The position numbers were made by a program, and so were the translations under genes. From Oscarella lobularis (lineage: Eukaryota; Porifera; Homoscleromorpha; Homosclerophorida; Oscarellidae), in assembly GCF_947507565.1 (NCBI RefSeq), contig NC_089176.1:868001-932000 (forward strand): a stretch of 64,000 nt of DNA, read 5' to 3'. The notes beneath the pieces were generated by a model that was given only the letters and a program-made list of their open reading frames with translations, was not told the origin of the DNA and searched no databases. Below, piece after piece: positions 10,522 to 20,247 of the stretch (within the stretch, counting starts at the first letter, position 1; the number at the start of each line of letters is the position of its first letter).

Positions 10522-12610
10522 TCAAAGATGAATTGAGCGTCTTTTACGTTTGACGTTTTGGAAGAGAGGCGTCTGAGAAAACTTATCCTTCAGCAAATCC
10601 TCGACGCTTTCGAAAGCTCCCTCTGCCCAGCCTTGGTTATTGGAGTAAGCCGAGCCAACGATGAAGACCTCCTGTTCAGGATCCAATTGAGTGATGTCCT
10701 TCATCACTTCGCTGACATTGTAGCCAGCCTTCCACATGTGCCACGCTTCGCCTTAGGTATAACAAGTATTTAGGATTAGAATAGAACAAGCCCTGCTGCT
10801 GTACTTGGCATGTTTGGTCCATAGTTGGGAACGTCGCTGGGCACTGTGTCGTGATTCCAATACATCACTACACCTTGTACCGGTTTGCCAATAACGTCCT
10901 CAGTTGTGTTGTGATTGATAGCGATCTGTCTGACAGCTTCGTTGACCAATACGTCGTTCATCTGATAAAGAAAATCCATTGTTCCAGGATAGCGAGAAAA
11001 TTTGCGATCGGTCAGAGAGCCCCAGAATTCGGCGTTCATTCCGTCGTTGTACGCCATAACGAGAGATGACCCGGAACCTGTCGGCGGAGTGAAATAGAAC
11101 GTCTGACGCGTTTGCAGACTCGATATGGTTCTTCCCTTGGTCAAGTTCAGATACATGAGCTCGAAATCTCTCCACCAAGGTTTCGAGAAGACAAGAAAGT
11201 ATTTCGCTGCTTTGTGAGAGGCAACAGCGTCGACCAAATGAGCGTTGGGTGACATCCGAAGTGGATCCCAATTAATTCTCTTCAATTGGGATCGAGTGAG
11301 GGCAAGAACGACTTTTCTTCCACAGTAGTTTGTCTGTAGAGGTCGGCACTATATGAAACTCGATCGTTTACACTCATTTACGTCACGATACCTTTTCTCC
11401 AGTAACCGAATCCGCTACTGTGACTACAAAAATCTGCTCATTGCCAAGCGTGCGTTTTTGTACAGATGTGACAGTGGAGTTAAGCTTCACTCTGTCAAAG
11501 CAGATCAAGGCCTTATAGTTAACTTCATTAGCTTGATTTACTGGCTGTTTGCATAACCGGCAAAACGATCGGCAAGATTTATGGGAATTGTCTGCATGCC
11601 ATCGTCAGGTGACCTGTATCCAGTGGAAAGCGACGTGTCGTTACCGACGCCGAGCAGATTTCCTGCAACACCGGGATTCTGAGGAAACATGTACGTGTAC
11701 CCGTTGCCGTCCTGGAAATAATTGTGAGCGTCAGCACTCGCATTGGCCAAAGCAAAAACATTAGCTTGCCTAAGCAAAGACGACAATCAAAGTTACGGAC
11801 GTATTTGTGCGTCTGCTCTTACCCATAATAATATAAGGGATCGCCGTAGACGGTGTAAGCCTGATCAGGTGGCTTGTTCCAATCGGACGGACGAACAGTG
11901 GCGTAATAATATTTCCTGACAATTCCTCGCATCACTACAATTTTTTGAAAGTGTTTACATAGTACTTACGACTGAAGTGCATTTGGCACCTGATGCTCCT
12001 CATCCTCCTTCAAGTTATAGGGCAGTTTTGCCGTTGTCAGATCTTTTTGCTGCACGAAAACGTCGCGCAGCAAGTAGGGTCGATTTTCGTTTTCCTCGTC
12101 CATTTCGAAGACTCTAGTACTTATGCCCAAATCGTTGATGACTTGCGCCATGAGCGGCTGAGCGTCAGGAATGTAGCGCATGCCGCCGACTTCAGCTACA
12201 TAATAATCGATGCCCGGTATTCGAACGGAATGAAGGCGACCGCCTATACGATCGTTGGCCTCGAGAAGAAGAATCTTTTTATCGGTCAGCGAGTTGTTCT
12301 GACGAAGACGATAGGCCAAATAGGTACCGGACGGCCCACCTCCGACGATGATGACGTCTTGGATGTCGGCGGGATCGGTGCAGAGACAGTCCGAGTCGTC
12401 GTACGTCGCGTCGAAGGTACCACTTTTAGTAGGGGCGTCGTTGGCGTCGTCTTTTTCTCTCGTTGCCACAATGGGAATGACGACGAGGATGATGATGACG
12501 CAGCAGGCCAGAGCGACTCCCAAAATGATCGTGGTCATTTGATATTTTCGTATGTCTCGTCTCGACGTTTGACGCGAGTCGTCCTCGTCGTTGTCGTTGA
12601 GTTTCTCCAT
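10522..12610 (-). CDS. Membrane-anchored L-amino-acid oxidase, array copy 3 (chimeric)
   Basis: A near twin of copy 2. It has the same leader and signal anchor, the same FAD site (VIIVGGGPSGTYLAYRLRQN), and the same catalytic exons ending KRKRRSIHL. Differences are scattered substitutions, for example AYNDGMNAEFWGSL where copy 2 has GQNAEFW, and a spacer after the membrane span that reads SGTFDATYDDSDCLC instead of SGTLDDDYSDGLC. High similarity includes introns and flanks, so the copies separated recently or are kept alike by conversion. The reading frame can be joined throughout. Expected location is a type II membrane or shed extracellular form. Confidence 0.88.
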
Positions 12611-12989
12611 CGCTCAATAGGATGCGCACCAGTCGAGGTGAGGAAATGAATAGATGAGGAAAAACAGGCCGGGGGGAGGTGCGATCGACCGGACATCTGC
12701 ATCTCCTAGGGAAGTGACGCGAGGCGGCAGTCTGCTAGGCGATGCTAAAAGGCGTGGACTGTTCCTTGGAGATGCGGTTTTGGTCATTACTGTAGTGACA
12801 TTTCTCCATATGCTGTAGTACGTCATCCTTCACTTCCACTTTCTCCCACTCCTTTTTACCTACAAGTAATAAACATTTAGTAGAGACGTTTGATTTCCAC
12901 AAGGACAGCTGCAACCGATAAAACAATGACAACGACAACGACAAGCAATACAGACAGTCAAACGTTCAACAGCGGCTGTCGTTCTTCTT
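12611..12989. promoter_or_regulatory. Spacer between oxidase copies 3 and 4
   Basis: About 380 bp, a shorter version of the other two spacers with about 100 bp less sequence. It contains the 5' flank of copy 3 and the 3' flank of copy 4. Confidence 0.6.
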
Positions 12990-15012
12990 TCAAAGATGAA
13001 TCGAGCGTCTTTTGCGTTTGACGTTTTGGAAGAGAGACGTCTGGGAAAACTTATCCTTCAGCAAATCCTCGACGCTTTCGAAAGCTCCCTCTACCCAGCC
13101 TTGGTTATTGGAGTAAGCTGAGCCAACGATGAAGACCTCCTGTTCAGGATCCAATTGAGTGATGTCCTTCATCACTTCGCTGACATTGTAGCCAGCCTTC
13201 CACATGTGCCACGCTTCGCCTTAGGTATAACAAGTATTTAGGAATAGAACAAGCCCTGCTGCCGTACTTGGCATGTTTGGTCCATAGTTGGGAACGTCGC
13301 TGGGCACTGTGTCGTGATTCCAATACATCACTACACCTTGTACCGGTTTGCCAATAACGTCCTCAGTTGTGTTGTGATTGATAGCGATCTGTCTGACAGC
13401 TTCGTTGACCAATACGTCGTTCATCTGATAAAGAAAATCCATTGTTCCAGGATAGCGAGAAAATTTGCGATCGGTCAGAGAGCCCCAGAATTCGGCGTTC
13501 TGTCCGTCGTTGTACGCCATAACGAGAGATGACCCGGAACCGGTCGGCGGAGTGAAGTAGAACGTCTGACGCGTTTGCAGACTCGATATGGTTCTTCCCT
13601 TGGTCAAGTTCAGATACAGGAGCTCGGAATCTCTCCACCAAGGTTTCGAAAAGACGAGAAAGTATTTCGCTGCTTTGTGAGAGGCAACAGCGTCGACCAA
13701 ATGAGCGTTGGGTGACATCCGAAGTGGATCCCAATTAATTCTCTTCAATTGGGATCGAGTAAGGGCAAGAACGACTTTTCTTCCACAGTAGTTTGTCTGA
13801 AGAAGTCGGCACTATGAAACTCGTGCACACTCACATTTACGTCACGATACCTTTTCTCCAGTAACCGAATCCGCTACTGTGACTACAAAAATCTGCTCAT
13901 TGCCAAGCGTGCGTTTTTGTACAGATGTGACAGTGGAGTTGAGCTTCACTCTGTCAAAGCAGATCAAGGCCTTATAGTTAATTAACTTCATTAGCTTGAC
14001 TTACTGGCTGTTTGCATAACCGGCAAAACGATCGGCAAGATTTATGGGAATTGTCTGCATGCCATCGTCAGGTGACCTGTATCCAGTGGAAAGCGACGTG
14101 TCGTTACCGACGCCGAGCAGATTTCCTGCAACACCGGGATTCTGAGGAAACATGTACGTGTACCCGTTGCCGTCCTGGAAATAATTGTGAGCGTCAGCAC
14201 TCGCATTGGCTAAAGCAAAAACATTAGCTTGCCTAAGCAAAGACGACAATCAAAGTTACGGACGTATTTGTGCGTCTGCTCTTACCCATAATAATATAAG
14301 GGATCGCCGTAGACGGTGTAAGCCTGATCAGGTGGCTTGTTCCAATCGGACGGACGAACAGTGGCGTAGTAATATTTCCTGACAATTCCTCACATCACAA
14401 TTTTTAATGTTTACAGACTACTTACGACTGAAGTGCATTTGGCACCTGATGCTTCTCATCTTCCTTCAAGTTATAGGGCAGTTTTGCCGTTGTCAGATCT
14501 TTTTGCTGCACGAAAACGTCGCGCAGCAAGTAGGGTCGATTTTCGTTTTCCTCGTCCATTTCGAAGACTCTAGTACTTATGCCCAAATCGTTAATGACTT
14601 GCACCATGAGCGGCTGGGCATCAGGAATGTAGCGCATGCCGCCCAATTCAGCTACATAATAATTGATGTCCGGTATTTGAACGGAATGAAGACGACCGCC
14701 TATACGATCATTGGCCTCAAGAAGAAGAATCTTTTTATCGGTCAGCGAGTTGTTCTGACGAAGACGATAGGCCAAATAGGTGCCAGCCGGACCACCGCCG
14801 ACAATGATGACGTCTTGAACGTCGTTGGGATTCGTGCAGAGAATATCGTTCGACGAACCGCAGGATTGGTTTAAGGAAATAGGACCGTTTTCTCCCTCGC
14901 TGTCAGCGTCTCTTGTCGCCAAAATCGGAATGACGACAGCAAGGACAATGACGCAACATAGAAGGCCAACTCCCAAAATGATGGCCAGCGTTCGGTAGCC
15001 TTTTGTCTCCAT
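12990..15012 (-). CDS. Membrane-anchored L-amino-acid oxidase, array copy 4
   Basis: The 5'-most (rightmost) gene of the array. Its exon 1 differs from the others up to the FAD motif: METKGYRTLAIILGVGLLCC, a longer hydrophobic anchor, then SLNQSCGSSNDILCTNPND and VIIVGGGPAGT. From YLAYRLRQNNSLTDKK on it is almost the same as copies 2 and 3. It has the same exon layout and ends KRKRRSIHL. Its upstream flank (15013-15290) is unrelated to the flank shared by copies 1-3, so it probably has its own expression pattern. It is the likely source of the catalytic body now found in copies 2 and 3. Confidence 0.88.
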
Positions 15013-15290
15013 ACTTCGTCACAGTTGTGAGTGAGCGTGTCAACACGAAAACGTTGCTAGGTAGGACAGCGCAGATGCTCGGCGTCTTTCTCTGCAATCT
15101 TGGCTATAACTAATTAAATCATGCATAACGTCATCTTTCTGCTATATAGCCATAGATACCATATCCCTGGAAACCTCACGTCAAAAATTACAGTCAAGTG
15201 AGCAAAATTGATAAAAACAATAGGAAATCGTGATCGTGAGCAGATAGCGGGTCATTGAACGATACAACAATCCAACCGTGGATCGACGTT

Positions 15291-17279
15291 TCAAATGTCT
15301 GAAAGGCGTCGATCGTAGTGGCGAAGGGGACCCCATCGAACCAGTCCAGGATAATGATCATTCAGACTGTGATGAAGCTCTTCAGCGTGCTTCCGATCCT
15401 TGGTCTCAACAATGCATTTTATCTAAACAGTCCCATAGAAAAAATCCTAAACAAGTTACAATTCTTACGTCAACACCGTAGATGTCTGAATAAAGCCAAG
15501 CCCTCTCGTGAAAAATGTCTTTAATACTATACATAATAAATCCCTTATTTTCAAACTTTCTATGGATAGGTAGACGTACCTGACTCCTAACGCGGCGAGA
15601 AGCGCTGTAAGCTTAGCACAGCCACCGGGAGTATCTTGAACTCTCACAACAAAACAACACAGACGCCCGTCGGAAGCGAGCCCTCGCTCCAGACATCGAC
15701 CCAATATCGTCGTATCAATATTTCCTCCGCACAACGGTATCACGACTCTAATAAGTGAAATATTTGAGTAGATATGCACACTTTCCACGTGACATGCTTT
15801 TTGCCCTTGAGTTCCGGTACTAGGCCGGCTAGCACGGCGGCGAAGCCAGTGGCACCGGCACCTTCGACGACCGCCTTTTCGTGCTCGACCAAACGCAAAA
15901 TGGCAAGAGCAATGAAATCCTCACTGCGGAGAAAAGGCTCCCGTCGTAGTTCTATGTGCTCATACAGTAGCTCTTACCTAACTGTCAGCATTTTATCAAT
16001 GAAGGGCTGTGCGGTTGCCAGTGCGTTTGTCCCAACAACGGGGACAGCTAGACCTGAGAAAAGAAAAGGCGACTGTCAGTCAGAGATCTCGGTCTCTATG
16101 CGACTGCGTACCGTCAGCTAACGTTGGAAGCGTTTCTACTTTGACTGGACGTCCTGCTCGAAGTGCAGCGGAAAAACTAGGACAATTCTCACTTTCCACT
16201 CCCTTGATTTTAGTAGAGAAAACGTCGTCATTCATGAATGAACCAACACTCTGGCGGTTACATACTACTATGATGACGTCTGGCTTCAGGGTTTTCAGCG
16301 CGAGAGAGGCGCCGGCAATGAGACCGCCACCGCCAACCGGAATAATGACAGCATCGACGTCAGGCACTTGATCGATGATTTCGAGTCCTATCGTTCCCTG
16401 TCCAGCCAATATAGAATGATCATCATAACTAGAAGAGCACACAGTACGTAAGAGTGGCGTTTGGAGTCTTTTTCTTGCTCTAACCCATTCACGTATCGCA
16501 TGTTTTTCTCTTTGCCAATCTTCATAGCGTGCGTTTTACTTTCTCCTATATGACTGCCATGCATGATGACGTTGGCGCCGCAGTCGCGACACGCCGACAC
16601 TTTCATGATGGGAGCGAGCTCGGGCATGACGACGGTCACAGGCACGCCAAGATCGCGACCGTGGTAGGCCAGAGCGAGGGCGTGATTGCCAGCAGATGCT
16701 GCTATGACACCACAATTCTTTTGCTCCTGAGAAGAAAATGTAAGGAATAATAGTAAGTAGCCTCTAAGACTTTTCCGTGATCCACGTCCCTAGATTGTAC
16801 TCACTCCAAGAATGTCTTTCTTAGAGGGAGTGCCATCTCTAGGGACGTGCACTGGTTTATATAAAAGTCAAATGCCTTAGTTAGTTGCTTGAGAGTGTTT
16901 CGTGCTCCTCTTTCTTTGAAACTGAAGGCAATTAGGTCAATTAATATTTAATTAGATTGGAGCAGCCTACCTTCCGGTGTACTGCATGAAATCTTTTTTG
17001 AAGTAGAGTTCCATGCCAAGAGAGTCGGAAAGATGAGAACGCTAACCACAATCTGCGGTTTCAAAGAAAAATCCGAGGAGGACTTCTCATTTTTAACGTC
17101 ACCTCGCAAACGGTCTTCGGCACGCGATCCTTGATGCGATAAGCCGCCGCTGTGACGTCTTCAAACGTGATTCGATACGGCGCGGCGTTTTGGGCTGTCT
17201 TTTCGGGCGAAGACACAACGGTTTCCCCGTCCCGTTTCATCGACGATGTTTCCGATTGTTTAGCGTCTCCCATGAGCAT
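15291..17279 (-). CDS. PLP-dependent threonine/serine dehydratase with C-terminal ACT-like domain
   Basis: Fold-type II PLP enzyme predicted to deaminate L-threonine or L-serine to the 2-oxo acid and ammonia; serine racemase activity is possible. In order the exons give ITFEDVTAAAYRIKDRVPKT, SDSLGMELYFKKDFMQYTG, SFKERGARNTLKQLTK (PLP lysine in SFKERGA), EQKNCGVIAASAGNHALALA, MPELAPIMKVSACRDCGANV, the glycine loop VIIPVGGGGLIAGASLALK, LADGLAVPVVGTNA, VVEGAGATGFAAVLA and VVIPLCGGNIDTTILGR. A regulatory ACT-like tail reads VQDTPGGCAKLTALLAALGV, DIFHERAW and CIVETKDRKHAEEL, and the stop is at 15291-15293. That length and tail match bacterial-type catabolic threonine dehydratases rather than short serine racemases. 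Two junctions fit only GC donors (minus strand, near 16875 and 15797). Confidence 0.87.
16783..16849. repeat. 12-bp inverted repeat inside a dehydratase intron
   Basis: CACGTCCCTAGA at 16783-16794 is mirrored exactly by 16838-16849, with about 43 bp between the arms. It lies in the intron between the SFKERGA exon and the AASAGNHA exon. It may be a small foldback element or a chance hairpin. Confidence 0.6.
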
Positions 17280-17623
17280 CGGCTAAGGAAAAACAGAGGC
17301 CAGGTATCGAAGATCCGGAACAATAGTGTCTGACGTCACCGCCTCATCGTAGTCTGTCTCGGTGCCCGTATTTCACTCCTAAATTCTTTTGTTTGTGTGT
17401 CACAGTACCTTGATGAATCACGAAGGCTAAGTAGGCTGAACGAAAGCTGGAGTGGTATCAGCAGAAGCGACCAAGCAAGCTCTACACCGACTAGACACGG
17501 GTAATCTTGACCATGTTCGTAGAACAACGTGTACTACAGACCACTGCTAGTAAACTACTGGACCCTAGTAGTATACCACGAAAGTGAGCCATACAACAAC
17601 CCTTTTTTAAACGAGATTTTTTC
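17280..17623. other. Short intergenic gap
   Basis: About 340 bp between the start of the dehydratase and the stop of ATPAF1, both on the minus strand. It should contain the dehydratase promoter. No coding exon or repeat was recognised. Confidence 0.5.
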
Positions 17624-18640
17624 TCAGGCCAATGATTTCATATATTTTGCCCCAGAAGACTCTAGTACATTTATTACGGATTTGTAGTCAAAGTTTTCCG
17701 GATCAAAATTAAATTGACGGACCAATGACCATTGAAAGGAACTTGAAACATAAAAGAAGGAAACCAGATTTGCTAAAAATTGAGCTTTGAGACCATCCTA
17801 AAGCAGGACTGACAAATGAATCAAAAATAGGCAAATTGAAATACCAGTTGTAGAGAATAGTCTCCGCGCATTAGCACAATATCTAGAGGTGATAAACATT
17901 CAAGAGGAGTCACAACACAACCACAGTGAGTATGTACCCTTGCTCTCTTTGAATTCTGGGTAATGAGTTATGCTTAGAGCAGCGGTGGAGTTTTCTTTCC
18001 TTTGCTAAAATTGCTCTAGTCGCCTAACTGTGCAGGCGCAAAAATCTATTTAATTAATTAACCTGGAACTGCTGAAGATGAGTAAAGTAGCATAAGTGGC
18101 CACTGAATTCTCCATAGTAGAACTCGTATCCCGTGTGAATAGGGCAAGGATACACAAACTGCACAAACAGTATCAAAATTAATAATCTTTAATTATTTAA
18201 AAAAGCGAGCATCAACTCGAGGGCAAAGCTGAGTCTTTGCAAAAATCTCATCGTAGGTTCTGCTCTAAGACACATAAACACAAATCAGGTTTCTCGAATA
18301 AATACCTATTTCAATTTTGCTATTTACCGGTATTACAGCACTGATACAGTCTTTGTCATGATGGTATTGCTTCCACAACTGCAGAAGAAAAACAGTAGTT
18401 TAGACGTAAAAACTCCAAACAACTGATCACCTCACTGATTTCTTCAGCAGACTTATCTTCTACGAGATCCACACGAAGTAGAGCGGAGAGTGACTGGCGA
18501 GAGAGAGACGTGAAAGACGCTTTTCTTCTCGTTTGATTTCTTACTTTTTGGCTGTAGTTTGATCGTATACTAAAGCCAAAACGTCTCAAAGGTAGTCTCC
18601 CAGACCAACGAAAGAGAGAAACGAGCCGTTCCATTAACAT
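17624..18640 (-). CDS. ATPAF1: ATP synthase F1 assembly factor 1 (ATP11 family)
   Basis: A mitochondrial chaperone that binds the free beta subunit during F1-ATPase assembly. The first exon encodes an arginine-rich presequence (MLMERLVSLFRWSGRLPLRR) typical of mitochondrial import, then LSALLRVDLVEDKSAEEISE. Later exons read LWKQYHHDKDCISAVIP, RTYDEIFAKTQLCPR, YPCPIHTGYEFYYGEFSGH, STAALSITHYPEFKESKG, IVLMRGDYSLQL and FNFDPENFDYKSVINVLESS. These match ATPAF1 blocks such as KTAEEI, YEFFVGQW, YHYPELKEEKG and FNLRPNEFKYMSVI. Seven or so small exons join in frame; the stop is at 17624-17626. A TAGCGTGCGTTA element directly abuts the ATG on the upstream side. Confidence 0.9.
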
Positions 18641-18714
18641 TAACGCACGCTAGTAACCAGAAAAACGGCACATAACAAAATAAAAATTATATAGTCATAT
18701 AAAAATAATTTTAA

Positions 18715-20070
18715 TCATCTTGTTCTTTTTTTATCACTAGCTTGAACGGTCTGTAGTACGTAATCACGCTTCTTCTTCCGAACTGCTATGATAAGGAGAA
18801 CTCCTAGTAGTGCCATGCCAGATGACTCCAGTAGAAAAACGGTAAATCCATGCCATCGTCTATACATCGCTTCTAAAATCAATGGTCCAATTAGACCTGC
18901 CAAGCCAAACGACGGAGAAAACATTCCCGCTGTAACCGTCGCCTCCTCAGCGTCCCAAATTTCAGCAATCAAGGCAGGAAGAGTCGACTTGGGCGCAGAA
19001 AAGCAAGCCATGAACAGAGCATAGAAACAGATTGCCACGTACCGTACCGACACAACATCGACGCCATAGATAATGAAAATCGTGATCAACGCCAGGCTGA
19101 GCGACTGCAGTGAAGCAGTGACGACCCAAAGATTCTTAATCCCCACTCGATCGGATATGAAGACCCACAGAATGCGAGCCGCTGTATAGGCAGCCATGAC
19201 AATGGTCAAGAGCTGGTGAACAGCCTTTGAACTCTCCGTATGCCATATGACCTCGAGAAAGTCCTGTTGTCGACTAATCAGACCGAACCCAGCCATCATG
19301 ATAATAAATCGGCCGACGAACAAGAGAATGAAGCGCCACGACGTCACACGTCCCCACACGACTTTAGACGACTCGCGCTTTTCTCTCTTGTCGTCTTTTG
19401 GCGATCGCCGCGGAATTTTCACCGGCGTTGCCAAGACAATCGCAATCGTCGTCGTCAAGACAACGAAGATGCCGACGATGAAAAAAATCGTCGCCGCGTC
19501 GAGGACCCCGTCGCTATGGAGACGCTGCGCGAATAGAAAGTATTGACCGTAGCCGATCGATCCGACGCCGACGGCCGCCGAAAAGACGCTCGCGGCGAAG
19601 CCGTGACGTCGCGGAAAGGCGGCGATGAGCGAATCGAGCCAGGCGAATAGGAGAAAGTTCACTCGTATGCCGGCGACGGCGAATAGGGCGACGTAGGCGA
19701 TTTCGGCGGCGAGACCGCATTGGGAGACGACGACGCCGCACAGGCCGTAGGTGAGAGCGCCGAGGACGAGCGCGACGACGAGCGACGGACGCAAGCCGAT
19801 TCGCTTTACGATTCGACTGTTGACGACGCCGGAGAGAGCGCCGATGCCGAGCGCGAGCGATTGGCCTATGACTGTGGACGATTTGCTCCACGTCGGGCAC
19901 GATGTTTCGACGATTTTGATCATGTAGCTGCCCGAGTAGAAGATGCCGCTGTTCAGGCCACACAGGATGGCGCCGACGACGAGAAGGCGCGAACGCTTCG
20001 CTTCTTTTGTCTTTTTGGCGTCTTTCGACGAGTCGACGAGCGCTTCGGCTTCGGCGTCCGCCGACTCCAT
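18715..20070 (-). CDS. MFS transporter (oxalate/formate antiporter-like), intronless
   Basis: A 451-residue, single-exon membrane transporter of the major facilitator superfamily. About twelve hydrophobic segments are visible, with a cytoplasmic loop near residue 230 (PRRSPKDDKREKRESSK). Motifs include GLNSGIFYSGSYMIKIVE in TM1, SRIVKRIGLRPSLVVALVLG (the loop 2-3 motif in degenerate form), AAVGVGSIGYGQYFLF, SDRVGIKNLWV in loop 8-9 and TAGMFSPSFGLAGLIGP near TM11. This pattern suits the OFA/monocarboxylate-like branch, but the substrate cannot be told. Most neighbours have many introns, so lack of introns is notable: retrocopy, transfer or simple intron loss are all possible. Its start lies 177 bp from that of the divergent ODC gene. 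Confidence 0.82.
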   Translation of the reverse strand: MESADAEAEALVDSSKDAKKTKEAKRSRLLVVGAILCGLNSGIFYSGSYMIKIVETSCPTWSKSSTVIGQSLALGIGALSGVVNSRIVKRIGLRPSLVVALVLGALTYGLCGVVVSQCGLAAEIAYVALFAVAGIRVNFLLFAWLDSLIAAFPRRHGFAASVFSAAVGVGSIGYGQYFLFAQRLHSDGVLDAATIFFIVGIFVVLTTTIAIVLATPVKIPRRSPKDDKREKRESSKVVWGRVTSWRFILLFVGRFIIMMAGFGLISRQQDFLEVIWHTESSKAVHQLLTIVMAAYTAARILWVFISDRVGIKNLWVVTASLQSLSLALITIFIIYGVDVVSVRYVAICFYALFMACFSAPKSTLPALIAEIWDAEEATVTAGMFSPSFGLAGLIGPLILEAMYRRWHGFTVFLLESSGMALLGVLLIIAVRKKKRDYVLQTVQASDKKRTR

Positions 20071-20150
20071 GGTTCCCCTGATGGTTCCCTGGTTCCAGAG
20101 GCTCCGTTAGCGCGATTTAGTACAGAACGGGGGCGTTCATAGCTGTTCAT

Positions 20151-20238
20151 AGCCTCAGACCCTCTCCCTCTAAGATGCGTGGGCGTGGCGTGGCGCCCAC
20201 GCATCTTAGCGCGCTGGAGAGGGTCTGGAATCGAGGCT
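20151..20238. repeat. Foldback (hairpin) element in a bidirectional promoter
   Basis: An imperfect long palindrome. The outer arms begin AGCCTC (20151) and end GAGGCT (20238). Inside are AGACCCTCTCC (20157-20167) against 20216-20226, and CTAAGATGCGTGGGCG (20170-20185) against 20194-20209, around an 8-bp loop. It fills most of the gap between the divergent MFS and ODC start codons. Its ends resemble those of the hairpin at 48527-48595. Confidence 0.75.
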
Positions 20239-20247
20239 AGGGCGTTC

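Noticed and set aside
8349-14227. Long open frames on the plus strand and in other frames across the oxidase array
   Set aside because: They recur at the same place in each copy because the copies are duplicated, and they mirror the real minus-strand exons.
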